From the NCBI GenBank assembly GCA_025890175.1, contig JANPYM010000011.1, positions 662,299 through 726,298 on the forward strand: a DNA stretch of 64,000 nt, given 5' to 3'. Source of the stretch: Ciborinia camelliae (taxonomy: Eukaryota > Ascomycota > Leotiomycetes > Helotiales > Sclerotiniaceae). Positions 47,532-59,484 of this stretch are shown here, piece by piece. Position numbers and translations under genes: made by a program. Positions within the stretch are counted from its first letter, which is position 1. Each line of letters starts with the position of its first letter. The notes under the pieces are model-generated. The model did not search any database. It was not told the origin of the DNA and was given only the letters and a program-made list of their open reading frames with translations.

Positions 47532-48236
47532 GACTGAAGAATTGGCAGAACTGAATTGGTTGAGCTTTTAGGGGATGAAATTTGAGAAGTTGTACAAGTA
47601 CGAGAATGGAGATGAAAGTTGCGAGGACGTGGTTTTTTGTTCCTAACTTAAAGAATTTCGAATCGAATCGTGAAGCAAGCGGCAGAAGTCGGACATGGAA
47701 CGTGCGTCTGCGATTGGCCAAAATGCTCATGTGCCTTGGGAACATATGTGACCCCCCTGCCCACCTGCAAGCGACCACGATAATGGATGGAATTGATTCC
47801 AGAGGAGGTAAGAAGTACCTACTACCTACTAGACCGTACCAGACCAAGGTAAGATCTTAGCACCAATCTACAGGTATATCTCATCTATATCTTGAACAAA
47901 AACGGTTTCGGAAATCTTTACCTTACTCCATTACAAACGCAAAGTCATGATATGATGACTGGGGTGAAATAAGAATCGACTATTTTCATAACTTGAAGAG
48001 GCATTATTATATTCAATTTTCGAATGGAATGAACCTTAACAAGGCCTATCCGACAATTGAGCTGGAGATGGAATTTCATGAGGGAATCAAATATTTATCA
48101 ATCAATGGCTTCATCCTTCAATCTAACGCCGCGACAATCCATTTTAATGGCAAACCCACGAAAATAAGTTGTCATTATTTCTTACGTTCCAACAGATACG
48201 GTACGTCATTTGGAGAAGCAAATCCTCGCATTACAA
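47532..48236. other. Spacer between porin and ASN1
   Basis: Porin promoter and ASN1 3' side. A 190-codon reverse frame overlapping the porin gene is a shadow. Confidence 0.5.
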
Positions 48237-50390
48237 TTACTCGTCATACTTTTCGTTGTGAATGGCAATAGCTCTTCCACTGGGGTCGGTCTGTTTAGAC
48301 CAAGTTGGAGTCCATCGCATGACACTCTCGGCGCAAGTTGGTGGGAAGTGTTCATCGAACATTGTTCGGTACCAGTAACTATTGATTCTGTCAGTATTGC
48401 GAATTTTATGCTTAGAATATAGGAGACTTACGCTTCCTTGGTATCTGGAATATCAGAACCCCATTCTGGTTTGGGGTTCTTCATCATCTCATCGGTAACG
48501 TGAAGCTCGGCGTTATCCTTGAGAGCATCGATCCACCCGTAACCGACACCGTCACTGAATTGTTCCTTTTGTCTGTAGAGGATGTGCTTTGGAAGGTATG
48601 GTTTCGCGTTTGGATCATCTGATGTGTCAAAAGCCTTTCGGAGAATGTATTTCTCAAGACGATCCTTGGTAATCATCTTCTCTTGTGGGTCGATGTTCAT
48701 GGAAACTTCTAGGAACTCCTTATCAAGGAAAGGGACGCGAGCCTCCAAACCCCAAGCGGAGGTCGATTTGTTGGCTCTCAAGCAATCAGCCAAATGTAAG
48801 TTCTTGATTCTGCGGACTGTCTCTTCGTGAAGAGCTGCCTTATCTGGCGCAGCGTGGAAGTATAGATAACCTCCAAAGATCTCATCACTACCTTCTCCAC
48901 TCAATACCATCTTGACACCCATAGCCTTGATCTTTCTCGAGAGAAGGAACATAGGGGTGGATGCACGGATTGTTGTGACATCATAAGTTTCCAAGTGGTA
49001 AATAACATCAGAGAGTGCATTCAAACCATCATCGATGGTGAAAGTCATATCGTGATGCTTAGTACCAAGGAATTTGGCAACTTCTTTGGCGGCCTTGGTA
49101 TCAGGCGAGTTTGGTAGACCAATGGAGAAGGAGTTAAGTTGAGGAAGATAAGTGAGAGTAGACAACTTGTTATCATCATCGATACCAACAAGGCCTTCGC
49201 CTTGGTCCTCGTCAGCGTTTGGTGTGGCAGTTTCACTTCCTGTCTCAATTGCAGCTAGCGCAGCAGCTTTCAGGCGCAGAGACTCTCTTTGAGCGATAGC
49301 AGCTACCAAACTCGAGTCGAGACCTCCAGACAACAGAACTCCGTAAGGAACTTCAGCCATGAGACGCTTGCGAACAGACATCTCGAATGTTTCTCTCAAA
49401 AGTTTATAATCAATTGGGGTTGATGGAACGTTGGCAGGGTCCCACCATGATGGTTCGAAATATCTAGTTGTCTTGTCCGTTTTCGAGTCATAAACGTGAC
49501 CTGGGGGGAAAGCAATGATCTTGTCGCAAACAGGGTGTAAAGATTTCAACTCGGAAGCGAAGTATACAGCTCCTGGTGTTTTGCTAGACCATCCCTGGTA
49601 AAAACTGGTAATACCAATTGGATCGCGCGCCGCAATGGTGCGATCTTGCTTTTTGTCATATAAAACAAACGAGAACATTCCGTCCAAATGTTTTGGCGCA
49701 TCGATGTCGTGTTCCATATACTGCCGAATGTTCAGTCACGTTTCCAACATCTTCCTTCGAGTTTCTCACCAGTGGTATTATGACTTCGCAATCGGAATGT
49801 GTCTTGAAGGGATATTTGTTCTTGAGTCCCTTGCGCATGACTCTGTGGTTATAGATTTCGCCATTGACTGCGAGTACGAGAGTGTCGTCTGAGTTGGTAA
49901 TTGGTTGTGCTCCACTTTCTAATCCATTGTGAGTTTTTGCATATTGACTATGGGTTCAGCGCTGAACTTACCAACACCAACGATACTCAAACGCTCATGC
50001 GCAAGAACTACAATCAATCGATCAGCCACCACCCCTGAGGATCGTTCACCCATGGCGCAACCTACTTGTGTTGTTGGAGATAACGTTTCCACCTAAGTAT
50101 TATCAGCCTCGAGTCCAAATATCCTTCTCTCATAGGTGACTCACTCCAATCTGGTCCACGATGACGAACTCTACGATTTAGAATCAGTCTCCTGCTCCCA
50201 ATTCCTCTCTTGAGACCAAATCACTTACTGCTTCGCCATTCGCAAGGCCGTAGGCTTAAAAGCCTTAATATCTGGGTGACTATAAAATTGTTAATTCTCA
50301 ACATCCATCAATCGCGGGGCCCCCACCACGAAATCCCTTTCCCAATTGTAGAGACAGTACATACCCATGACATGCAAAAATACCACACAT
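48237..50390 (-). CDS. ASN1: Asparagine synthetase (glutamine-hydrolysing)
   Basis: Eight exons (50390-50365, 50279-50229, 50170-50145, 50092-50066, 50007-49972, 49918-49770, 49720-48432, 48378-48237) give 581 aa, like yeast Asn1 (572). [12 protein letters not shown] places the glutaminase nucleophile Cys2 after the initiator. [20 protein letters not shown] and [11 protein letters not shown] complete the class II amidotransferase domain. The synthetase half has the PP-loop [10 protein letters not shown] (about residue 235) and [17 protein letters not shown]. It makes asparagine from aspartate, glutamine and ATP in the cytosol. Five of the first six exons are 26-51 nt, an unusually fragmented 5' end, but all phases agree. 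Confidence 0.95.
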
Positions 50391-51159
50391 CTTGAATTCG
50401 TATATGTAAATTCCTTTGATATAAAAGAGGTTCCTCTCGAAAGAAAGTATGAAGATGGAGGAGAAGGAGAAGTTATGGACGGAAGGGCAGTGAGTAATAG
50501 TTTCAAAGTCTTGGTATGTGCTCCAACCAAATTTACAAAATTACCTTAGCTTATGGCCGATGGTCGGCTCTAGCAAGGATGCGTGAGAGAAGGGCGGTCG
50601 CTGAAGTGGTGCACAGGTGTGTTTTACTGATAGCGATTTTTGAGGAACCAATAGAATCGCAAGATTTTCAATCGTCTTGTTGATTGCTTTTGCTGGTGAG
50701 TAACAGCTACCGGTACTCGAGTAGATGTTGAGGATCAAAATAATATGGTGATATCTTTTTCCTTTCTTGAATGCTTGGCAAGAGATAATCGTCGGTTGAT
50801 TGTGGGGTGTTTTCTTGTATGTCGCGTATTTGAGCTTCTTCACAAGGTGCCCGCCCAGGTGACTCAGGAATAGAGGAGGATAACTATAGGTAGGGTCATG
50901 ACAAACGTAAATCGCAAAGATCAATTATCCATTTTTCTTCTCATGTCCCATTGAATAGGTACTGTAACTCATCTAGGATACTTAGTAAATTCTCTTTAAC
51001 CAAAGCGCTGCATCAAAGTAAAGTCTCCCTCTGCAACAAGGTACGCCCATATTGATATCCCCTATGATTTGAAATCTTATGTGCCCCATCAACGCCAATA
51101 CGTCCCGCCAAATAAAACCATCGCCGCTACTATCTTTGCCTGCAAAATACTTTGATTCC
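50391..51159. other. ASN1 promoter region and UBC9 3' side
   Basis: No coding frame supported; a 127-codon reverse frame at 50541-50924 has no family features. Confidence 0.5.
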
Positions 51160-51805
51160 TTAAGGAGCTGGGTTATCTCTTACGATGCGCTTGATCTTAG
51201 CCTCGTAGGAAATCTTGTCCTTCTTGAAAAGATTGTAGGCGTCGGCTTGGGCGGGGGAATCGGGGTTTGGGGTATCGAGGAGTTCTTGGATGCCGAGAAG
51301 AATTTGCTTGATGGTGATGGCGGGTTTCCAGGCTTCTTCTTCGTTGAGGATCGAGAGACAGACAGTTCCGGAGGGGTAGACGTTGGGGTGGAAAAGAGGT
51401 GGAGTGAATTTGCCTGATTCTCTGTTAGTTCTCGAGCGAACGTTGATGTATAAAAAGAATAAGATTACATACACTTTGGAGGCTTTGTTGGGTATTCTGT
51501 AGATGGTATATTAGCGCAAATAGATATGAATATGCTATGGGTAAAACAACTTACCATCCGGGAAGATAACACTCAGTTTGAAAAGACCGCCCTCCCATAA
51601 GGTATCCTTCTTGCCTGGTACGCCGCACTCCCAAGTCTTCATATCAATAGTGTTCGTAGCGGGGTTGCGGACAGGCTTTGCAGAGAATCCAAAGGGATGG
51701 TCCTTTCGCCATTGCTTGCTATATACTCCGTTAGTCTCTATCCTCAACTTCCAAGGTGTGCAAACCCTACCGTTCCTCAGCAAGGCGGTTAAGACAAAGA
51801 GTCAT
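51160..51805 (-). CDS. UBC9: SUMO-conjugating enzyme Ubc9
   Basis: Exons 51805-51771, 51718-51555, 51496-51473 and 51413-51160 give 158 aa. The start [20 protein letters not shown], the core [19 protein letters not shown], and the catalytic [15 protein letters not shown] (Cys93, the same position as human UBC9) are unmistakable, as is the insertion EEEAWKP. A 24-nt exon encodes EYPTKPPK plus one base. The protein transfers SUMO from the E1 to substrate lysines in the nucleus and cytosol. It diverges from PEX19 across 566 bp. Confidence 0.97.
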
Positions 51806-52371
51806 TTTGAAGGTGAGGCTGAATTTATTTCACGAATGCGCAACTCCGATTTCAAAATACTTATGTTGAAATCCAATGGAAGTATGTTCGAAATCAAGTT
51901 ATGAACGTGATTTCGGAACTTCTATGAGGGTAGAAGAACAAGTTGCTATGGAAAGGTTTGGTAGTTGCTAGAGTACGAAGTTCACGATTGTGAATTTATT
52001 TAGAGTCGATACAAGGCAAAAGAAAGAAGCAATACCATCCACTAGCGCGAACGACCCCCTGTCAACAATGCCCGATATGAGAATGTGACAGCCTCGGCCT
52101 AATCCCCCTCCTCTCCTCTTCTGTTATCATCATCATCACCATTACATAAATACAAATCTAAAGTGATTTTGCTTCATAAATTTTTATATTTACATGTACG
52201 AACTTTGAGTTGTCACGTAATCTCAGATTTTCTGAACAATACCGTTTCCGGCGCAAACCATACCCCGCACTTTCCACACGCTGTCCCTATTCATTCCGGC
52301 TTGCAGAATAATACCCACCTTTGAAGATCCCAGCAGAGGATTGTTAGAGTTCCCTCTAGCATCTATCAATC
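51806..52371. other. Divergent promoter region UBC9/PEX19
   Basis: No coding frame. Includes a CT-rich stretch and a CATCAT run at 52127-52141. Confidence 0.5.
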
Positions 52372-53483
52372 ATGGAGTCAAAACCTGGAAATCTCGCAGG
52401 ACTGGCAGAGTCCTCGACAAAAGCTTTAGTCAACGAATCAAGTACAGCTTCTGAACCGCAGGCTACGGATGCGACTGCTGGGTGGGAGGATGTTTCAGAT
52501 CCGGATGAGGATGATTTGGATGATTTAGATGGTACATGATTATATTTTCTGCTGCTAGTTGTGAGAAGAAGGTTCTGATTACTATTTAGATATGCTCGAT
52601 GAGTTCAACACTGCGAAACCAGAAACGAAGGCCCCAGCCTCCACAACATCAAACTCTGGTCCTGGCAGACCACCCGTCGCAGATGATCCTCTCCTTGGGA
52701 GTGGCGAAGGACTATCCGACGATGATTTCGCAAAGCAATTACAAGCTGGTATGGCCGAACTAATGGGAGAACTCGAAACATCGCCGGAAATGCACGCACA
52801 GTTTGAGAGTATGTTAAAGGAGATGGGTGGGCTAGGGGAGACTGGACCAGCGCCTCCACCACCATCAGCGCCAAAACCTGGATCTTCGAAGAGCAAAGCA
52901 TCTGCCGGTGCGGCTGGTGAAGAATCCTTCCAGGAAACTATTAAGAAGACGATGGAGAGGATGCAAGCTTCGGGGGATCAGGCAACGGCTGCTGCTGTGG
53001 AAGACAACTCGGACGATTTACTAGCAGAGATGATGAAGGCCATGCAGGCTGGTGGAATGGATGGAGAAGGGAGCGAGGAGGATTTCTCGAAAATGCTATT
53101 GGGTATGATGGAACAATTAACTAATAAGGAGATATTATACGAGCCAATGAAGGAATTAGATGATAAATTCCCAGCGTGGTTGGAGAAGAACTCTGCAAGT
53201 ACGCCCGCGGATGATTTGAAACGGTACAAGGAACAGCAAGTTTTTGTCAGGGAGATCGTCGCTAGATTCGAGCAGAAGACGTACAAAGATGAGAATGCTT
53301 CGGATCGCGAGTATATTGTGGAGAGGATGCAAAAGGTATGTACTCGTTTGATTAGAATATAATGCGCTGCTAATTATTCTACAGATGCAAGCGGCGGGCT
53401 CACCACCCGCGGACCTTGTTGGAGATATGGCTGCAGCCCAAGAAGCTTTCGCGGGACCGGAAGAAGGTTGTCCAACACAATGA
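52372..53483 (+). CDS. PEX19: Peroxisomal membrane protein receptor Pex19
   Basis: Exons 52372-52531, 52590-53335 and 53385-53483 give 334 aa. The acidic N-terminus (GWEDVSDPDEDDLDDLD) leads to DMLDEF, a Pex3-binding type helix region, followed by FAKQLQAGMAELMGEL. The folded C-terminal receptor domain includes MKELDDKFPAWLEKN and RYKEQQVFVREIVARFE. The protein ends CPTQ, a CaaX farnesylation box typical of Pex19. It binds newly made peroxisomal membrane proteins in the cytosol and delivers them to Pex3. A final 99-nt exon is needed to reach the CaaX box, which supports the last splice site. Confidence 0.95.
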
Positions 53484-53695
53484 AATACTTATATCTCAGT
53501 AATCGTAGCTTGTGCATATTAACAAATCAGTGATACCATGACCAAGAACCCCAATCTCAAACACCAAATAGTCCGACCCATTTTCCATATCAAAGATCAT
53601 ACCCTAGCCGTCCAAAACACCAACGCTAACAAGAATCCACCCAGTTCGTTATAAACAATGTCATGTCAGTATGTTTGTACCATTATGTACCACAA

Positions 53696-54719
53696 TCAAC
53701 TCATCTCCGTATCCATCATGTCGTGATCTCCTTGAATATCCATACATTGATACTCTTGATTCAACACGCGCGACTCCTGTTGTATGACATCCATGAAAAT
53801 GGCATCGTAATCGCCATCGTCACTACCAAAATATGTATCAGGCGACGATTCATTGACTTTTCGTTGAATATCCATAACCGCCTTGTCAGGTTGGCTTGGG
53901 GAATGATGGAAATCTCCTCTAGACCAGGCCGCAGATTCCCTCTCGTCGATTGAGCCAATTTCTTCAAGTGTCGAGACATTCTCGTATGCTTCATCGAGAG
54001 TTTGTCGTCGTCCAACTTCGGTCATTGATGATAACAAAGCTTCTAATTCCTCTTCCTCATTTCTTGCCACTTCTTCGGCCATGGCCTCATCTAAAACAAT
54101 CAATTAGCCCAATTCACGCGAACCCCTTCACACATAGAATCCGTAGAAGAAACCTACCAAGACTCAGATTTCCAGCACCGTAATCCAGTTCCATATCCTG
54201 TTCATCATTTGCTTCGGCATCAACCGCCCAACCTTGCGCATCCCTAGCCTGTCGCTCCGCTCTCCTCCTCTGTTCCGCAATCCAAATCGTCCTCATCATC
54301 TCATCATCCCCTCCTCTAGCCTTCCACCTCTTCTCCTCCGAATCTTCTCTAACCTTTCTCAAAAATAATTTTCGGCGTGTCTCCCTTCCATCACCTTGTC
54401 CATGCAATAACGGATTTGTCTTTGTAATTCTCTTAGAAAAAGCTCCTTCCCGGTTCGGGGATTGTCTATTCGCACTTAAAGAATTCATGTCCGGGCTAGA
54501 TGGCTTAGAAGAAACAGATGGTTCTGGTGACATCAAGAAACCCGTTTGATAATTTCCAATTGCCTGTGCTCGGGTTGGCAAATTCGCATTGCGGGGTTCC
54601 AGAGGCGACATGGGAGGCGAGGATTGTAAAGGTGATGAGGATAATGGTGATGGGACATGAGGTGTATAGTGACGCAATTGCTTGTTTGTGCTCACGGGTG
54701 TATGCATCGTACTAAACAT
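53696..54719 (-). CDS. Conserved-looking fungal protein, unrecognised
   Basis: Exons 54719-54158 and 54090-53696 give 318 aa. The intron (GTAGGT...CTAATTG...TTTTAG) joins NLSLG to DEAMAEEVARNEEEELEALL in frame. The N-terminal third is S/P-rich with SP and TP sites. The central part is basic and helical (ETRRKLFLRKVREDSEEKRW and MRTIWIAEQRRRAERQA), and the C-terminus is acidic (D/E). No enzyme motif, signal peptide or membrane segment is visible. The layout suggests a nuclear regulatory protein with phosphosites, but this is only composition-based. It is convergent with PEX19. Confidence 0.65.
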
Positions 54720-55065
54720 CGTGACGGATTGCTTCGCTCTGTTGTTGATGAAAAGGAGGACAGATAATGTTCATTCATGACGTTCAATTGATATACTAAG
54801 ATGAAACGCGCTTGCAAGACGAACGCGACTGACTCGTGTAAATGGTCACGGCCGTTTGATTGTCTAATCACGTGGAGCGGTTATAAGCGAGATCGTTCGA
54901 TATTTTTTTATGGCCGTTTTGACTGCAATGTTTTAAGTGAAAAGGAATATTTATATTAGAATTCGTTGTGATTATTATTGTGCTTGCTTTTCCTGGGGTT
55001 TTTGTATTCTGGCCCAGATATCTAAATCAGCATTAATCAATCCTGCCGGAACTATCTTTTTAGTC
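54720..55065. other. Intergenic, no gene seen
   Basis: Promoter side of the preceding reverse gene; ordinary AT-rich sequence. Confidence 0.45.
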
Positions 55066-55479
55066 TTACTGATCGATGTCGCTCCCCAGCTCCTGGGGCA
55101 AGGCAGTCATCCGACTTCTCCTGGCAGACCGGCCATAATGATGACCTTCCAAAGGAATCAAGTACCCAGTGATATCAATACGACGAGCTCTTTGCCGACG
55201 TCGGAGACCCCATGGCGTTTGCTGGGTGCGAATGTGGAAAACAAGTATTGATTTGTTATTGGCAACTGTTTTGGAGGGTAGGAAGTAAATCTCAATTTTA
55301 CGTGCCAGATGACCATGTTGGGTGGTTTTTGTCCTTGAGATGCCTATATAAGATGTATCCATACCCGGTGTAATAACACTATACGTTCTTCTGGGGAAGG
55401 GACAGTCCTTCAGGATGTCGCCCACTCTATATGCAGCATTTATCGTGTCTTCAGCTTTTGGTTCGTTGTGTTGGCTCAT
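55066..55479 (-). CDS. Hypothetical 137-aa protein, doubtful
   Basis: A single reverse frame starts MSQHNEPKAEDTINAAYRVG and ends ALPQELGSDIDQ. The first half reads like folded protein (DCPFPRRTYSVITPGMD, ARKIEIYFLPS); the second is basic (RRRQRARRIDITG). No family is recognised, no intron is evident, and it lies between relic genes, so it may be a remnant. Kept because the frame is longer than its surroundings and has balanced composition. Confidence 0.3.
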   Translation of the reverse strand: MSQHNEPKAEDTINAAYRVGDILKDCPFPRRTYSVITPGMDTSYIGISRTKTTQHGHLARKIEIYFLPSKTVANNKSILVFHIRTQQTPWGLRRRQRARRIDITGYLIPLEGHHYGRSARRSRMTALPQELGSDIDQ

Positions 55480-55833
55480 TCTGAGTGGTCAGATCATCAT
55501 ATAGACCTTTGCGCTTCCAATTCGACAGATTTGGATCTTCTCCCACTGGCATGCAGAACGTGCATAAAGTTTCTGCATCATGCAGTCAAGGCAATGGATC
55601 TAAGTTTCTATTGCCTTTAGCTACTCACTTGGATAAACTTGGACACGATATACATACGATGCCTTGCCTACTACTCGAGAGACCGAAGCAGGAGGCTCGT
55701 TTTCTCTTTCCATTAATCTTTGCCTTTTCTGCCACTTTTCCCTTAGTTAAGAATATCGACTTTTGAATCCTGCCGGGGCGTATAATTCTCGATATTGAGA
55801 CCTTCAGAGGGTTGGGATTTGCGGGCCTCGGTT

Positions 55834-56532
55834 TTACATGTAGGCTTCCTTCCGGTGAACTGCCTTGGGGACATTCTTTGAAGCTTTCGCCTCTCTTCTC
55901 ATCTCCTCCGTCAGTATTCTTGCAAATGCTTGAATATGTTCCGGGTCAAAACAGGGTGTCTGGGGCGGTGGTCTTGAAATGGAAAGTAGCCGTGCCGGAA
56001 ATCCGGCCATTTGGGTAGTTTCCACCACATTCGCCATCAAATTCTCCATTCCCCTTATTTTTCTCAATGCACCAGCATATCTGGCCGTCATTAAATCTTT
56101 CTTTTCCTGCTTCCTGCGACAATGTTTGCTCAACTACTCCTATCTTAAGGCTTTGTAATGCTTTACATCCACCAAGCAACTGGAAAGCTGCCACAGTATG
56201 GGTTCCAATAAAGCAGAAATGCAATTGTCGTATACATGCTTTACGCCAATAATATATAGGTAACAATATGAATCCCAAGTATCCTTGAATGCAAATGTGT
56301 TTCCGCCATAGGTACCTATTTTGCAACAGTCAAAGCTCGTGAGCCATGGAAAGCCGATAGCTTTATCATCAAGGACCCTGTTGGCGGTTACTCTTGATTT
56401 TGATATGAAAGAAATTAATGCTCCATCGTCCATCTTCGACAGAGACTCCTTAATGCAAGCCATTGATGAGCAATACAGCATCGGCTCTGAGAATATGGAT
56501 TCTGCATAAATTCTTTGCTTTAATAACATCAC
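55834..56532 (-). pseudogene. Relic of a fungal NTFAF-type (DUF7730-like) protein
   Basis: Pieces in more than one reverse frame form a coherent order: TYGGNTFAFKDTWDSYCYLY (near 56310-56250), then THTVAAFQLLGGCKALQSLK and IGVVEQTLSQEAGKERF (56200-56080), then after a frame change MTARYAGALRKIRGMENL and ANVVETTQMAGFPA (56090-55975). Fungal proteins with a NTFAF-type box after an N-terminal F-box-like region show this order. Frame shifts and stops separate the pieces, so it is not expressed as one protein. The family name is a judgement from memory of the motif. Confidence 0.5.
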
Positions 56533-57968
56533 CCTGCCCTCTTTGTTGCCTTATCTGTCAATATCTCCCCAACGAGCCCCCTCAAAAGATGAAGAACTCA
56601 CGTTGATGCTCTCGCACAATGCTAAGAGATCTTTCGCAAATTTAGACATACTTCCAAACCCAATAATCTCCAGTATTCAAGCCCTTTCCACATTAGTAAC
56701 TTTGATCCTTTCGAAAAATTTAAAATGCAATTTTCTACGTGTATATCGCATATCTGGTTTCCAGTACAGAGGTTAGTTAATGCAGAACTTGGGTTATCCG
56801 GCCTTTGGATTTCTCGTCCAGAGATGCAAGACTAAATTTTTACAATCCTTACAAGAGAATTTTATGGACCATCAAGTAGTTGCGAAACACATCTCGTGAG
56901 CTTACCAAATGGCCAAGCAATTAGCCTGCATCAACCTGATATATCTGAAAGTCCAGAGCGAATCAATCTTTTCTAGTCGATGTATATATATCACAGACAA
57001 GCTAAGACTTTTCAGCTGCATCCATCATTGGCACTTATATTTGTTTGAATACCATGTCCCACTGCCAAAATTCGAACCATCACACCTATGGAGGAAAATT
57101 TCATCGCTAAGATCAAGATGGCTTGCTTTCCTGAAGAAATCAACAAGAAATTTTATATAAATAATAGGTAGTGGGCATCAGTCGGACTATTCAAGACATA
57201 AGTCTGCTATGAAGTTATTAGCCCAGCTAGATCAAGAGTGTTCAGGTGTCCCCTTGCGGACAGATCACAGGCATCCTTAAACCCACCATCCAACATTAGA
57301 ACTCGAGTTAAAGAATTCCTTCCTTCCAACTCGTACTTTATTTAGTCCTACTCTACAATATTTCAACAACCCATACATAAAACACAACTATTTGCAGACT
57401 CAAGGACATCCCTGAAAATTATACAGAAGCGTAAATTAAAGCACAGCGCTCAATGCGTGGCAGAATGGCGATGTAAAATATTTTTCCGTCGCATTCACGG
57501 ATATCATTCTTCGAGATGTTCATGAACATTGTCGGGAATCCTCCCTCCCCCAGTCGAGTCACTGGAGAGACCAAGAACTAACTCATAGCGCTCACTGCCT
57601 TCCCCTTACTAACCCTCGCTGAACGAACGGCTATCTCCCGCCGAAAATTCCTTGCAAACATCTACCAACAATCGGTCTTGTGTTGCGAAGGATGGGTATC
57701 GATTATGTAAAAAATAACATATAGAACTTTAGGAGATGGGGAAGTGTGGATAGGAGAGAAGAGTATGTCACGGGGGATTTTGAGTTCTAGGATTTGTCTG
57801 CAGTGTTTGTTTGTTTGTTTGTTTGTTTGTGCCATTCGTTATTTTCTCGCAGCCACGTTAAATGACTGGACATCTATATATCCTCAGAAACTTCTCAAAA
57901 TACTACAACTTTCAATTTATCTTCATTGCTTTGATATCGGATCTCTATACACCCAGCCAAAATCAAAC
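56533..57968. other. Gene-free region between relics
   Basis: No supported frame. A TTTG tetranucleotide array (about 57804-57827) precedes the transporter relic. Confidence 0.45.
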
Positions 57969-59270
57969 ATGTCCTCTGCCTCATCAGCCTACCCACTCGA
58001 TACTAATCTTGAAAAGTCCACACCAGCCGCCATTCTCAAAGACAAAGGGCCCGAATCCAAACCCCAAATTTTCACAGATGAACCAGCTATCGATCCGAAC
58101 ATCGTGACATGGACTTCATCAAGCAATCCAGAGAATCCACAAAATTGGTCAACGACTCGAAAGCCCATTTTGACTATCCTACTTGTATTGCCAACTCTGG
58201 CTGTATCGTTCGTTGGCTAGCAGCATATTCAGCAGCAAGGATGCGAAACTTGCAGGTGAATTCAAGGTTGCTTCTGAGGTGACAGTTCTAGGAACGGGTT
58301 TGTTCTTATATGTTTATCCATGTCGCTTTGAGAGGATTGTAATCGGAAGGTGGCTCATTTTCATCTTCGGATTGACTTTTTTTTATCGCTCTCGCTCTGT
58401 TATTGCCCGAGAAGTATGCTCTGGCATTACTGTCCCAGCGAGCAAAGAAACTGCGATTCAGTACCGAAAATTGGGCCTTGAGAAGCAAATTTGACGAAGA
58501 GGAGACCACGAAAGAAGTAATGCAAGTATATCTTCTTCGTCCATATAGTAAGTTTGACCATAGATTTTCTCTTTAATATTCTTGATACCGGCAGGATAGT
58601 TCTTGCCAAAGAGCAGATCTTGATGTTTATCACCTCGTCCCAATCACTTAATTTTGTGATCATCTACTCCCTCCCCCTCCCTTGGAGGCATATCCAATAT
58701 CGTTTATTGATTACCGTCACTGGAAGCCTGCCGGTGCAGCTCTACCATTTCTTGCTCTAATCGATGGTATGCTTATAGGTCTTACAATTGTCCTTGTCGA
58801 CACACCATCGTATTCGCCCAACAAAACCGAGATAATGGTGGCAAGGTCATTCCAGAAACTCGACTGCCTATGATGTTGTCTGGTGGTATCTGTGTAACAA
58901 TTTGAATTTTTTGGTTCGCTTGGGGTCTCCAAACAGTCAATTCCATGGGCTGTACAGGTCTTCGTGCCTTTAGGCATAGGAATTTTTATCGTCTTCATAC
59001 AAGGTTGTAACACATCATAGATGTGTATCTGTTCATCGCAAACAGTGTCATCTCGGCCAACACAGTCGTGCGAAGTCTTTTTTGCATTTGGATTCCCAAT
59101 GTATGCTCCAGCAAGGTACAGTATCGAAATGTATCGGACTCGGCTCGCCGCTGGAGGACTTGGGGTTAGTTAGGCGACTATTCTCCTCGATTTATTATGC
59201 GTGCTATGGTGCCAGTCCCAGTTATCTTCGATATCTACGGACCGCGGATCAGAAAGATGTCGAAATATAG
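57969..59270 (+). pseudogene. Decayed MFS (DHA1-type) transporter
   Basis: From ATG at 57969, residues TWTSSSNPENPQNWS match the N-terminal signature of fungal drug:H+ antiporters of the major facilitator superfamily, followed by a first hydrophobic helix. The frame then stops at 58218. Later pieces in shifted frames keep family order: GEFKVASEVTVLGTGLF (58255-58306), EAYPISFIDYRHWKPAGAAL and LALIDGMLIGLTI (58685-58795), IFWFAWGLQ (58906-58932), IIDVYLFIANSVISANTVVRSLF (59017-59085). Several frameshifts and stops make it non-functional. The intact protein would be a 12-14-helix plasma-membrane exporter; the substrate is unknown. Confidence 0.8.
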
Positions 59271-59484
59271 TTCAAATAAAAGCTAAAGTCATCCGATGTG
59301 TTGAAGACAAGGAAATACGTAATATGAAGGGGCTGGCGTTTTGGTAGAGATTGCATTATAGACCCTTCGTTTAGTAGCTGTTCCAGAATTCTTATATGGC
59401 GTTGAGAGAAATCTGGCGAAAGATGGAATGTCGTGCAAGACGATGAGGAGATGAGTCTTCCTAGAATATAGCAAAAATATAGTT

